From Bostrychus sinensis (lineage: Eukaryota > Chordata > Actinopteri > Gobiiformes > Eleotridae): DNA of 64,000 bases. The notes below the pieces were generated by a model. It saw nothing but the letters and a program-made list of their open reading frames with translations, did no database searches and was not told the DNA's origin. This document shows, piece by piece, positions 44,113 through 54,760 of this stretch (the stretch's first letter is position 1; each line of letters begins with the position of its first letter). A program made the position numbers and the translations under genes. The stretch spans positions 15,295,124 to 15,359,123 of the forward strand of contig CM036242.1 of NCBI GenBank assembly GCA_020698575.1. The letters are read 5' to 3'.

Positions 44113-44617
44113 AGGTACTCAGACACCTCTGCATTAGCATTTCACTTTTAATAACTTAAAATAATGTATATGTATGGAGAATGTCTTATTTTAAAAAGCT
44201 AATACCTTCAATTTGCAGAAAATGCTTGAATTAGGTGTGTGTTGCCCTCTTCTGGCAATAGGTGGAAATGGACAGCATAAAATATCTATTTAGCATAGCT
44301 ATTAGCAACATGACGCTAACAAATAGATAAATAAGTTGACTGCTTCATAGTGACGCAATTTAAGAGCTGTGTCCGGTTATGGTGTATGAGCTTTAGAAAC
44401 ACGCAGGAGCACTTCCTGGTTTCACTTGTCTACATAGAGCTGTGAGAGTGACTTTTTCAGATCTTGAGGAGGGAACTCAGCTTACAGGATTACTCAAACA
44501 TGTGCGACTGAAACAAAATACTACTCCAGGTATGTTTTTGGAGTGGAAACAATATTATAACATGGTTAAAAGCTTGATTTAGTGAATAAAAACTTAATTT
44601 AGCATAATAAGGGACCT
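44113..44617. mobile_element. TTAA-flanked MITE, copy 2
   Basis: Aligns through most of its length with 15708-16195 ('cagacacctctgcatt.g.att', 'taacttaaaataatg', 'gctaacaaatagataaat', 'ggattactcaaacatg.g'). The right end GGGACCT is followed by TTAA (44618-44621). The left end is decayed to AGGTAC. It carries an extra 'tgttgccctcttctggcaat' segment absent from copy 1. Confidence 0.7.
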
Positions 44618-45229
44618 TTAAGTAAATTGTTTAAATAGAAGTATGTAGTTACTTTGCACAAGCCATTTTGTTACACCACATCAGCTACATGTTTTATCTC
44701 TTAACACTTTTTTGCTAATTGGGCATTTTGATTGATCCTATTTTTGGGCTTACCTAACCCACTCCATATTGTTTTTCTCATTTCATGAATCATTCTGCTG
44801 CAGCTTCCAAACTTGTCTAGTTGACTGTACAGCTCATAAACGTGGCAGGCCTGGGCAAATGTGTGACTGTATCAGTGAGGCTTATGTAGCTTCAGTTGTC
44901 CACATCCACTTGACAATGCACCGGTGTACTCAGGTGAGAAGTGCTGCTGAGATTTGCATTTACTGCCCACTCTGGCTGTGTGTGGAGCCAGAAGAGGAGG
45001 CCGGATGTGGTGGAACTCAAGGGGAGACAGTATTCGGATTAAATATTCATGCACACTCGGACGGGGGAGGGGCACTTAATGTCAGGTGCTAATTAAGTAA
45101 AGGTCAGACACTCAAATTTTGTTTGTTGAAACAAGTTGTTCCTTAAACCTCTACATAGGAGTCAGCCCGTGTGTTTTCAGATGAAAGGAACCATCCTCAG
45201 CTGACAATTTTGGAGCACGATTCTATATA
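44618..45229. other. Unique stretch, possible conserved block at 44810-45090
   Basis: A 107-residue plus-strand frame (44769-45092) has many cysteines but no recognisable domain or splice sites. The block ends 'cacttaatgtcaggtgctaa', and its composition suits conserved non-coding DNA. Confidence 0.35.
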
Positions 45230-46562
45230 CAGGTGCTAGCCAGTAAATTAGAATCATCATATAAAAGTGCATTTTTCTCTCAGAGATTCAATTCAAAAAG
45301 TCAAACACACATATTTATAGTGTCAGTACATTCAGAGTGAAATATTTAAAGCACTGTTTTCTTATAATTTGATAATTATGGCTTACAGTTACAGAAAACC
45401 CCAAATTCAATTATTCATAAAATTAGAATAGTTTATGAGACCAATAAATACAATGATTAAAACAGTAATGTTGGCCTTCTGATAAGTATGTACAGTATGT
45501 ATGAGTAGTCAGTACTTGTTTGGTACTTCTTTTTGATCTTTTTTTTTTTTTTTTTTGCCTCAGCGTGGTGTGTCCTGGTGGGGATAAGCCTATGGCACTG
45601 CTGAGGTGTTGTGAAAGCCCAGGTTTTGTATCTTCCTCCAATACTCCATAGACTCTCTCGGGGGTTCAGGTCTGGAGAATTTGCTGGTCAGTCTGTCCCA
45701 GTAATACCATAGTCAGTCTGCCCAGTGTGAGTCACTTAAGGCAGTGTGGGCCAGGTCCCAAGTCCTGCTGGATGATCAAATCAGTCTCTCCATAAAGCTT
45801 GTGAGCAGAAGGAAGCATGCAGTCCTCTAAAACTTCACAGTAAAAGGCTGTGTTGAATTTATACTTCAGGAAACACAACGGCCTACTCACTTCCATTAGA
45901 AAAGATGCTGCTGACACTGTCTCTGGTTCAGGAAAGCCCTGACACAGTTGTAGATCTTGATACATGTGTGTATGGAGGCTCCTGATGCACTGACTCCAGC
46001 TTCAGCCCACTCCCTGTGAACCTCTCCAAAGATCTGCTTTGGGTTTTTCTGTAAATTTGTCCCCAGGATCCAGCTGTCGATGCTGCTTCTCTTTTTTTTT
46101 CCAACACTTGTTTTCTTTTCACTCAGATTTCTAGTAATCTGCTTTAATACAGCACTCAGTTAGCAGCCATCTTCTTGATCACTAACCTTTTGTGGTTTGT
46201 TCTCTCTGTGGCGGGGTCACAGACTGGACAACTGTCCGTAGCCCTCCTCATGATTGTGTAGCCATTTGAACCAGACTAAGACCATTTAAAGGCTCAGGTA
46301 ACCTTTACAAATGTTTCCAATTCATTTTGAGTTTGAGTGTGATACCAATAGTTTAAAATATTAAACTTGTTTTACAATATTCTAATTTTGTGAATAATTA
46401 AATTTGGGATTTTCTGTAACTGTGAGCCATAATTATCAAAATTATACAAAACCAATGCCTAAAATGTGTCTGTACTGCAGCTAATATATGTGTTTGACTT
46501 TTTTAATTAAACCTCTGAGAGAAAAATGCACTTTAATATTCAAATGTATTGGATAGTATATG
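45230..46562 (-). mobile_element. Tc1-like transposon with about 210-bp inverted repeats, inactive
   Basis: TA then CAGGTGCTAGCCAGTAAATT opens the left end; the right end reads back to TA at 46563-46564 with several mismatches. Long inverted repeats (about 45230-45440 and 46340-46562) share 'ttacagttacagaaaa/ttttctgtaactgtgag' and 'aaattagaat/attctaattt' blocks, including an inner repeated end motif, as in inverted-repeat/direct-repeat Tc1 elements. The transposase between them is broken (next entry). Confidence 0.8.
45530..46180 (-). pseudogene. Degraded Tc1-type transposase
   Basis: Minus-strand pieces match the DDE domain: a 'LYGETDLIIQQDLGPG' block (about 45800-45750) holds the second catalytic aspartate, and PDLNPRESLWS (about 45675-45645) keeps the third acidic residue. 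Upstream the frame changes several times and the DNA-binding domain is scarcely recognisable. A T-run (45538-45557) interrupts the 3' part. It would act as a cut-and-paste transposase if intact; here it is dead. Confidence 0.75.
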
Positions 46563-47100
46563 TACATGAAGTACTAGAAAAACAGAAAATAAGGCGAGAC
46601 ACTGCAGGTGAATAGGAAATAAACTAACTAATAAACTAACAATGTAAATGTAATCAATGTAAAACTTTTCCTGTAGATTAATTGCATACAGAGAGAAAAA
46701 AAATGTGCAAACTGTGCATTAAATACATAAGAATGCACAAATTAAATACTAAAAAGATTAATCTGAATATTGCAAAGAGCCATGTTTAAAATTATTTATT
46801 CATTTTGTCAACATGTTCAATAAAAAAGGCTTTTACAGAAGGGATTACGGATATTTTATTTTGTCTTTCAGAAAAATTAGAAAATACATAGCCTTAAAAA
46901 AAGAGTAAAAAGGCCAATAAATTAGGCTAGGAGTTACATATCCACAAACCCTTCAGTAAAAGCCTTCAAAATATACTTAAGTACAAGACTGAAAATTTGG
47001 TGCTTACTGAAGTGGATATATCTGACTCAGAGTGTGAGGAAAACTAATTTTGAGAAAATGGCCCTTGGAAGCTGACAAAATTTATTAAACTAAACCCCTA
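46563..47100. other. AT-rich unique stretch
   Basis: No gene or repeat recognised. Confidence 0.5.
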
Positions 47101-47440
47101 ATTTCATTGATAGAGCCAGAGAAAACTGGCCCAAAACCTCAAAATTATTTAGTGTCTCCTCTTAAATTTCTGTACAAATCTGCTCAATAGATTTCATCTC
47201 CATATTCAAACACCACTTAAAAACTATTTCTTTCAGACACGCTTACCCCACGTAACTAGTACCTTATGTTTTCTGAATATATTCCCACATCATCATTGCT
47301 TCATTGCTATATCATTGTTTTATCTTAAAGTGTATTATATGATTGTGTATTTTTATGATTCTGCACTTTTATGTTGATTAATCTTGTTGTCACTGTCTAT
47401 TTATTGTATCCTTATGTAAGGAGACCTTGAGAGTTTTACT
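47101..47440 (+). pseudogene. L2-like LINE 3' fragment
   Basis: The plus strand reads ISIFKHHLKTISFRHAYPT then a stop (47198-47257), the characteristic end of fish L2-type ORF2 proteins (S-FK--LKTHLFR-AYP). About 150 bases of UTR follow, and 'ggagaccttgagagtttt' near 47420 fits the usual 3' UTR. Everything upstream is decayed. Confidence 0.6.
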
Positions 47441-49084
47441 TTTTTTTTTCTTTCTTTCTCATGCAGTTGATGTTGCACACTTACACTGATGAATCCTTTT
47501 TAGATTTTAATTACTACTTATCCATCTCAGTTTATGTTTCTTATTGTATATGATCAGAATTATTTTGCATGTAGCAAAGAAAGAACTCCAATGCTCTAAA
47601 ATTAGTTCTTCTTACAATTAATATTACATTTAACGGTATGGTATATGTGGTATGTTGTTTTGATGTCTTCTCTGCTATTTTAAGCCCCGATCACATAGCG
47701 CTGCTACAGCAAGATAAGTGAACGGAGTAGGATTTGTTTGGAATAAAAGAATTAGCATTGTACAGAAGAACTGCTTCAGTCATGCAATCACTGTATGTAT
47801 AATTGAGATCTTACAAATAAAACTAACCAGGAGTGCTTCATACACAGTCATTATGAGAAGAAGTAATTACAGCTACTTAATTTTCATGAAACACTAAGTA
47901 GCATAGCAACAACATTTCAAGTACCAAGCTCGTGGAGTTATCAAGGCTCTAGGTATTAGGCCACGAATGTCTGATAATGTAGTAGTTTTATCAGTCCTAA
48001 ACTTTTCTCGTCTTTTTGTCTCGTGGATGAGGTCCAGCGGCTGATGAAGCATCACTCTACTTGAGAGCTTCTTTTGTATTGAGAAGCATACTGAACTGAT
48101 TCTTGATTAACAATTGTAATCAATCCTGGGCCTTTACCCCCTCAAGTCCACTCAGAGCTGGAGCCAATCTCAAGGCGCTGGATAGTGTGGAGCGCTTTTG
48201 CCACATGCTGCTACTTTCACGAGCCAGGGCCACTTAGCACCAATCAGATGAAGGGTCGTGGACAGCCAGTGGTGAAAATCAGTAAAGAAGTGGGACGAAT
48301 GCAATCTGAATATTAAACTGAATAAATAAAATAAAATTAAATAATAAAAATATTTATTATCATTTTGGGGTGCTGATACTTTAGGAGTCCCAGGTCCCTT
48401 CAGTTATAATATACACTTATCTGCTTCCAGCTTTTTGTGTGTCCAGAGAAAGTTATATGCAGACCTTGGTTACAGGTGGTTATTTCAATTACTGTTGTTT
48501 TTCTATCATCTCAAACAGTCTAGCTATTCTTGTCTGACATTTGGCATCAACAATACATTTTCCCCACATATTTACCATTTACTGGATATTTTTTTCTTTT
48601 TCAGACCATTCTCTTTAAACCCTAGAGATGGTTGTGTGTAAAAATCCCAGAAAATCAGCATCTACTCAGACCACACCAACATCCATGCCATGTTCAAAGT
48701 CACTTCAATTATGTTTTTGTATCCATTCTGATGTTTGGTTTGAACTTCAGCAGTAACATCCAGTATCTGCATGCTGCCGGCTTCCATAGGATTGGCAGAT
48801 TAGATATTTGTGTTAATGGGCTGTTAAATAAATCTAATAAAACGGCCAGTGAGGCTTGAAAGACTAACTCTAACACGCAACTGATCATACTTATATTTAT
48901 TCACTATAAGGTACTCAGAGGCACCATCTCACTGACTGATGAATGTCTTTGGTTAATGGGTATCCTAAGAGAGAACCCATGGGCAGCAGTTTCAGATTTG
49001 ACACATACAAATATTTTGTTTTCCTCATCACTCTTTTTAGACTGAGGTTGGAGTGCCACATTTTTTATACCTAATATTGACCAT
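47441..49084. other. Unique stretch, possible conserved block at 48000-48290
   Basis: No gene recognised. 48000-48290 is more GC-rich, repeat-free, and contains 'ttgattaacaattgtaatca', an inverted homeodomain-like pair. Conservation should be tested. Confidence 0.35.
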
Positions 49085-50030
49085 GTACAACAATCTCACT
49101 TCCATGATGTATACAGACACCAGAACTAAAGTGTTGTCTCCGGACAAATGTACTAGTGAATTCAAAATCAAAGGTGTGCTACAAGAGGATACCTTAGCAC
49201 CCTAGCTTTTCTTCTAAGTACTTGACAATGGCCCACTGAAAGGTCATCATCAATCAATAATGAAATAGGTGTGGGTTATACCATCACAATTCTCTCTAAC
49301 ACCATTTGACAACCTCAGCAGATCCTCTCAAGTGTAAAAACCAAATGCAAGAAAGTGGGTCTTCACCTACATGATAAGAAAACACAATACATCACTTTAA
49401 ACATACTGTCACCATATTCTCCTCTTATGACAGCTACAGAAAAAGCTCTAAAAGAGGTACAAAAATAAAATATCTTGACTCATAGGTCCAATCGTCTAAG
49501 CAAGACATTCAAATCAGAAAAGCTCTCACCTAGAAAGCTAAAAACAAGTTTAGTAATATGGAAATCCAATCACAAAAAAAGGAAAATTAAGATTTTTTAC
49601 CGCCATAGTCAAGACAGTTGTATTATATGGTACTGAGAGTTGGATGTTAACAAAGCAAATGGACTGGTCTGTAAATGGCACATACACCAAAATGATAAGA
49701 ACAGTTTTTAACATCAGATGGCAGGAGCATATCTCTAATGCAGAGCTGTACAAGGGACTCCCATCAGTTAGTAACAAAACAGCTGCCTGACAAATAGGTG
49801 TCACGGCTCAGTGTCATCGCCGTCCCGAAATTGCAGCAAATAAGGTCATATTATGGGAACCTTCTCACAGGCACAAAAATATGGGAAAGCTGATAAACAC
49901 CTACATCGACATACGTATTGAAAAACTGCTGGAGTCAAATCAATAGAAGAATGTGCAGCATGCATGGAAGACAGAGAGGTCAGGTGTGCAAGACATCAGG
50001 CTTTTCCTCTGGTAAGTAAGTCACTTTCAA
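49085..50030 (+). pseudogene. Decayed LINE reverse transcriptase, C-terminal half
   Basis: In changing frames the plus strand reads KGVLQEDTLAP (49170-49202), LSSVKTKCKKVGLHLHDKKT (49325-49384), TVVLYGTESWMLTKQMD (49615-49665), TKMIRTVFNIRWQEHISNAE (49688-49747) and HRRPEIAANKVILWEPSHRH (49817-49876). These are successive landmarks of a non-LTR reverse transcriptase and its thumb. The family's FADD box should lie between the first two and is missing. There are many stops and shifts, so it is dead. The clade is not settled; it is not Rex3 or the L2 relic. Confidence 0.75.
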
Positions 50031-51111
50031 AATCATGAACAGACATTTTAACGATTTATGGACATTGGACAGCCCAAAAGTCGCAGTATAGTTCTCTTCA
50101 ATCACTGGAATGCCTTTTGAAGTATAAAGTATTGTGCAATGGCTTCTTGATTATACTTAAATGTTATATTCCAGAAATGAATTAACACCTCATTATGTCT
50201 CGAATACCACTTACTGTACTCTGTGATTCCAAAGTAAAAAAATTAATTTGTGCTGTCTTATTTCAATCGCAAACTGCAGCTTCGAAGCATTTCATTCCTC
50301 ACTGTGACAGGTGGTACTTTTGGACTCGCCATAAATCAAAAGGCAAACAGCACACTAAGCTAATTATTCCTGGGTTTTCGGCTCCGAGCTCCAGACCTAT
50401 ATGCAGTCTTTCAGCATGCTCAAATATTTGCATTGCGATCATGTTTGTTTGGCTGTGTGGTCATTGATTTGCTGTGTGCAGACATTCTTTGAGCGAGACC
50501 AAAATAGCGCTTTGCAAGTTTATTCATATTAAAGGAGAGGGTGAGAAACTGCATCTGGCAGGCGTTAGGTGCTTATGGCTGCTCTGGTGTGTAAAGTGTG
50601 GTTCTGTGGGGGCATAGAGGGGGAAAGAAAAGGCCTATGTTTGTGGTCACAGCTGATTAATATGGTAATATGTAGCGTTTCCAGCTTACAGGTGGTTGTG
50701 TTCATGGGACAAATAACTCTTTGGGGAGCCCTGGGGCAAAAACAAACCACGGGCGTTTATTGAAGCCCATTTCTTCTGTGTGTACCTGGACACTTCACTT
50801 GACCGTCCGTGCACAAAGACAGGCAGCCATTAATTATAGTGTGCCTGAAGAACTAATTGAAACCGGTTTACAAAGACTGCATAGCTCTTATTATCTCGTA
50901 TTTGTTTACTGTCAGTTCTGGCTGGATATTTCTATCATATGATCTTTACATGTTAGGTTACTTTTGTAGCAATAAATGGGTCCTTGAATACTGTACTATA
51001 TTTAAATGCTATTTCTAAATCAAAACACACACTCTGGACCATTTGCTTTTTAAATAAAGGTCACAATTTTGCTCATTTACTGATAGAAGACCAGTAGGAT
51101 TTGTGAAAATT
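50031..51111. other. Unique stretch, possible conserved block at 50190-50560
   Basis: No gene recognised. 50190-50560 and 50780-50940 are repeat-free and contain motifs such as 'caaatatttgcat' and 'ctaattattcc' that resemble homeodomain or POU sites. Frames up to 90 residues have no family match. Confidence 0.35.
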
Positions 51112-51470
51112 AGAGCATTTTGACACTTTGGAGCTCAACAAGAAGATCATGGGTTTGATCCCACCCTGGCCGACTCATGACTTGTCTGAGTGGAGTCTGC
51201 ATGCCCTACCATGCTACTGTGGGTTCTCTTTGGGTACTTTGGCTTGCTCCCACCATCCAAAAACATGCATGTTGAATTAGTGACTCAAAAGGTTCTATAG
51301 TGAATGAATATGAACATAAATGGTTGTCTTGCAGTCTATGTCTCAAATTGTTAGCCGTGCAACAAACTGGCCATTTTTCAGGGTGTACCTGCCTTAGGCC
51401 CATTGTTGCTGGTACTGAGTCCACCCAACATAAATAAGCAGAGAACGATAAATGAAAGAATGAATAAATG
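51112..51470 (+). mobile_element. tRNA-type SINE (6556 family), decayed full-length copy
   Basis: Keeps a B-box-like 'gggtttgatccc', then 'gagtggagtctgcatg', 'gtgggttctctttgggtac', 'tgaatgaa', 'atggttgtct' and 'ggtgtacc...ggcccat' in the order of the full copy, ending in AATGAATAAATG. The A box is lost and the ends are imprecise. Confidence 0.75.
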
Positions 51471-52394
51471 CACTAATTTAGTTAAAGAAGCAGTATCAAG
51501 AATCAGTTGTTTTGGGCATGCCTTGGTATACAAGAGCTCTACATTGAAGGATGACTTCTTGATTTCACATTGTATGCTTTGATCACCACTGACCCTGGCC
51601 TTGATGGGGCATAGTCACAAAACAGACTGAATATTTTCAGGTGTTTTTCCTGTCTAAATATGTTAATGTCTTTTTCTTTGGGCAGCAAACACAGTCTTGC
51701 CCTTCAGCATCTTTATTCTTTAATGTGGATGCAAATTAGGCCCATTTGAACCTAAATGTAGACAAATGTGGATTTTGTTGCTGAGGCCTGCTGACTAGTG
51801 CACAAGCCCGTGTGCATACCAATGATGTTCTGTCCCACAATCCACCCCGCTCTCTCTCCTTCATGCCAGTGTCTCTCACTCTAACCTTTCTGCCTTTAGT
51901 AACACAATCACCCCAGCACCACTCTCCACATTCCTCTAATGCTTTGCAAAGAAAGAAAGATGGAGAATCATGTTGATAGTGGCAGGGACAAGCAGTGTGC
52001 AGGAGGAGGGGTTATATGTATTCATTTCTTTTATAGCTTATTAAGAATGATTTTCAAGGACTTAGTCACATTGTCATCCCTGGCAGCCTTATGCATACAA
52101 GCTATGCCCTTGACAATAACAGTACCATGCCGTTAGTAACAATGTAATGAATTTTTATGCATCAGATTTAACACTTTCATGGTTACTAGTTGTTAACTAC
52201 CAGCAGAATCAAGTTAATAATAAAGGGACATACAGTATTAGTGAAAAGAAGAAAAAACTCATGAGGCTAAACAGCTTACACTACTGCACATCATGACAGA
52301 ACTTTTAACTCCTCAATAAAAAAAGGATATTATTAAAACCAAAAATAAGTCATTTCTAGTAACCTGACCCACATCAAGTTTAAAATCATGAATA
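51471..52394. other. Unique stretch
   Basis: No gene or repeat recognised. Confidence 0.45.
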
Positions 52395-53080
52395 TCAAAT
52401 CAAAGTCAAATCAAGTGTTTTTGGAATATTAGTCAACCAAGTCTCAATTCCTAACATTAGAGACGCCGAGTCTGAACCAAGTTAAGTCATGTGACTCAAG
52501 TCCCCCACCTCTGGTCTAAGTGCATGTTAGGAACGGTTATTTCAAGTTTTAAATTGAGTCACTTTGTGAACTAAAACATTGCATTTGCTGCCGAGAGTAC
52601 TCAAGTCCCACACTCAAGGCGAATCACTGGCCTAACTTTTGAGAGACTGTTGACTTGACTCAAGTTTAAGCCTCACTGACAAAACTTGAGCTCAAGTCAT
52701 TGTTTTGAGGCCTCAGATTTAGACATGGACAGTCACTTCAATTAAAGTCAGTTTGTGTCTAGTTTTTTCTTTGTTTTTTTACAGTAAAAGCGAGACAGGT
52801 AGCACTGCAATAAATTCAAGTCTGAGCAAAACAGATGTTCTGTTATGAACGCCTTCCTCAACCGAACGTTTATCTCTCAATGTTGTACTCTTATAAGTGT
52901 ATTTTTGGTGACGTAGACTAACCTTCAGTACAACTGGACTTAATGTCAATAGATTTGCACTGGACTTGGACTCAACTTAGACATTTTTTATATTACCCAG
53001 ACTTGACTCTCACTATAAGTTAAACTTATGACTTGTCTCAGACTTTGATTTGGGCTTTGACTCCAACTTCAAGAGATAAT
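52395..53080. repeat. CAAGTC/GAGTC-rich degenerate repeat, copy 1
   Basis: Short CAAGTC, GAGTC, AAGTCA and ACTTGACTC motifs recur densely through this block, on a quasi-regular but not exact spacing. The same vocabulary appears at 59620-59830. Known in fish as a dispersed, low-complexity-like repeat; no class assigned. Confidence 0.55.
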
Positions 53081-53832
53081 GGCCAGTATAAAATTTTAAG
53101 TTTAGAAAGCTAAGAATATCCCATTGCCCTTTTTATTCCCTTCACATGGTTTTACACATGCAAGGTCTATCATTTTCTAAGACAATATTTGCTTTGCCAA
53201 GTTAATGTAGCACAATGCAGAATTTCAGGGCAGTAAGAACTGCTCGAAGAAAGCACTACTTACTGTTTCTTAACTGAGTATTTTAAGTAAACTTGGCATC
53301 AGGAGCACATATAGACAATAATCCCCCAGTGTTCAGCGCGCATTGAAATGTGCCTTTACATCTCACCTTTATGTAGTTCTTCGAGCCGGAAAGATGAGAA
53401 ACCATTTGACTTTCCCTCTCTTCAATGAGGCCGCTGCTGTTTGATGGGAGGGATCAAGTGCGCCCTGTGGGTAGAACCATCTCGGCTGCGTCCCTAAGAG
53501 ATCTGAATGTTTGGCTTATGGCAGAGCTGCACTGTTGCACTCTTCAAAGGTGTTTTTGACTTTGTTTTCTGCATGTTTGACTTTTTCTTGGCGTGTGTGA
53601 GTGCGGATATGTCCCCAGAGTGAATTATTATTGCACCTCAGTTGACTTAAGATGAGATGTGTGAAAATAAGTCAAGGCTAGTTTAATTGAAATAGTTTTT
53701 ATCCCTAGGGTTTTTCCAAACCAATTATTTCCAATTATTAGAGTGCACTTAATGATCTTAATTTATTTTTGGAGATGGAAAGTAAATATTACCCTTTTGT
53801 ACTCAAGTTAAAAAGCAATGATATATATATAT
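53081..53832. other. Unique stretch
   Basis: No gene recognised. 53330-53650 is less AT-rich. A short TA run and an A-run end the block. Confidence 0.45.
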
Positions 53833-54024
53833 AAAAAAAAAAAAAAAAAAAAAATTGTCCTCTTGCCCTCCGCGGGCAGTTTCATCCATCCAAGCTTGGG
53901 TCCTCTACCAGAGGCCTGGGAGCTTGAGGGTTCTGCGCAGTATCTTTGCTGTTCCTAGGACTGCGCTCTTCTGGACTGAGATGTCTGATGTTTTTCCTGG
54001 GATCTGCTGTAGCCACTCTTCCAG

Positions 54025-54025
<1 letters not shown>
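53833..54025 (-). mobile_element. 3' end of a LINE with ORF C-terminus
   Basis: On the minus strand from 54024, the frame reads EWLQQIPGKTSDISVQKSAV, then LGTAKILRRTLKLPGLW and a stop at about 53919. This C-terminal block recurs in fish LINE proteins of a restriction-endonuclease-type (R2-like) group, as I recall it. A short UTR and a T-run (minus strand; A-run at 53833-53853) follow. The 5' side ends exactly at the (AT)n tract. Clade assignment is tentative. Confidence 0.65.
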
Positions 54026-54105
<80 letters not shown>

Positions 54106-54115
54106 TACATATACA
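54026..54115. repeat. (AT)n microsatellite with AC interruptions at the right
   Basis: Near-pure AT dinucleotides for about 75 bases, then 'acatatatacatatacat'. Accounts for three overlapping poly Ile-Tyr frames. Confidence 0.97.
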
Positions 54116-54149
54116 TGAAATAATTTTTACCAAAACTTGACCAATGCCT

Positions 54150-54760
54150 AAAACTAAATTATGTCTATAATTCCAGTTTGAATTTTGACTAGTCATAATT
54201 CAAATTAAAGTATACTTAAACTCATCTTAAAGATATCCATAATGTATTTTATAGATGATAGTAATGTAGATAGTAGATAGCAGATAGTAATGAAGTTTTA
54301 GATTATGTAGTTTTAGATATCTGTTATGTAGTTTTAGATATCCGTAATGTAGTTTTTGATTATGTAGTTTTAAATATCTGTTATGTAGTTTCAGTTATCC
54401 ATAATGTAGTTTTAGATAGCCATAATGTAGTTTTAGATTATGTAGTTTTAGATTATGTAGTTTTAGATATCCATAATGTAGTTTAAGAGATCTATAATGT
54501 AGTTTTAGATTATGTAGTTTTAGATCATGTAGTTTTAGATATCTGTTATGTAGTTTTAGATATCTATTATGTAGTTTTAGATTATGTAGTTTTAGATATC
54601 TGTTATGTAGTTTTAGATTATGTAGTTTTAGATATCTGTTATGTAGTTTTAGATTATGTAGTTGTAGATATCCATAATGTAGTTTAAGATATCTGTTATG
54701 TACTTTTAGATACCCGTAATGTAGTTTTAGATTACGTAGTTTTTTTATATTTGTAATACA
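54150..54760. repeat. GATATC/ACTAGT-family minisatellite, 21- and 15-bp units
   Basis: The left part has three adjoining 22-bp units centred on palindromes: GACTAGTC (54190.5), AGTATACT (54212.5) and GATATC (54234.5). From about 54290 it becomes a tandem array of 21-mers like 'gatatctgttatgtagtttta' less one base and 15-mers 'gattatgtagtttta', the latter lacking the ATCTG/ATCCA part. Both unit lengths are multiples of three. The motifs tie it to the composite locus at 32623-33782. Confidence 0.85.

Noticed and set aside
53855..54196. ORFs of 64-104 residues across 53.9-54.2 kb
   Set aside because: Same cause: the (AT)n tract. The real signal is the LINE C-terminus in another frame.
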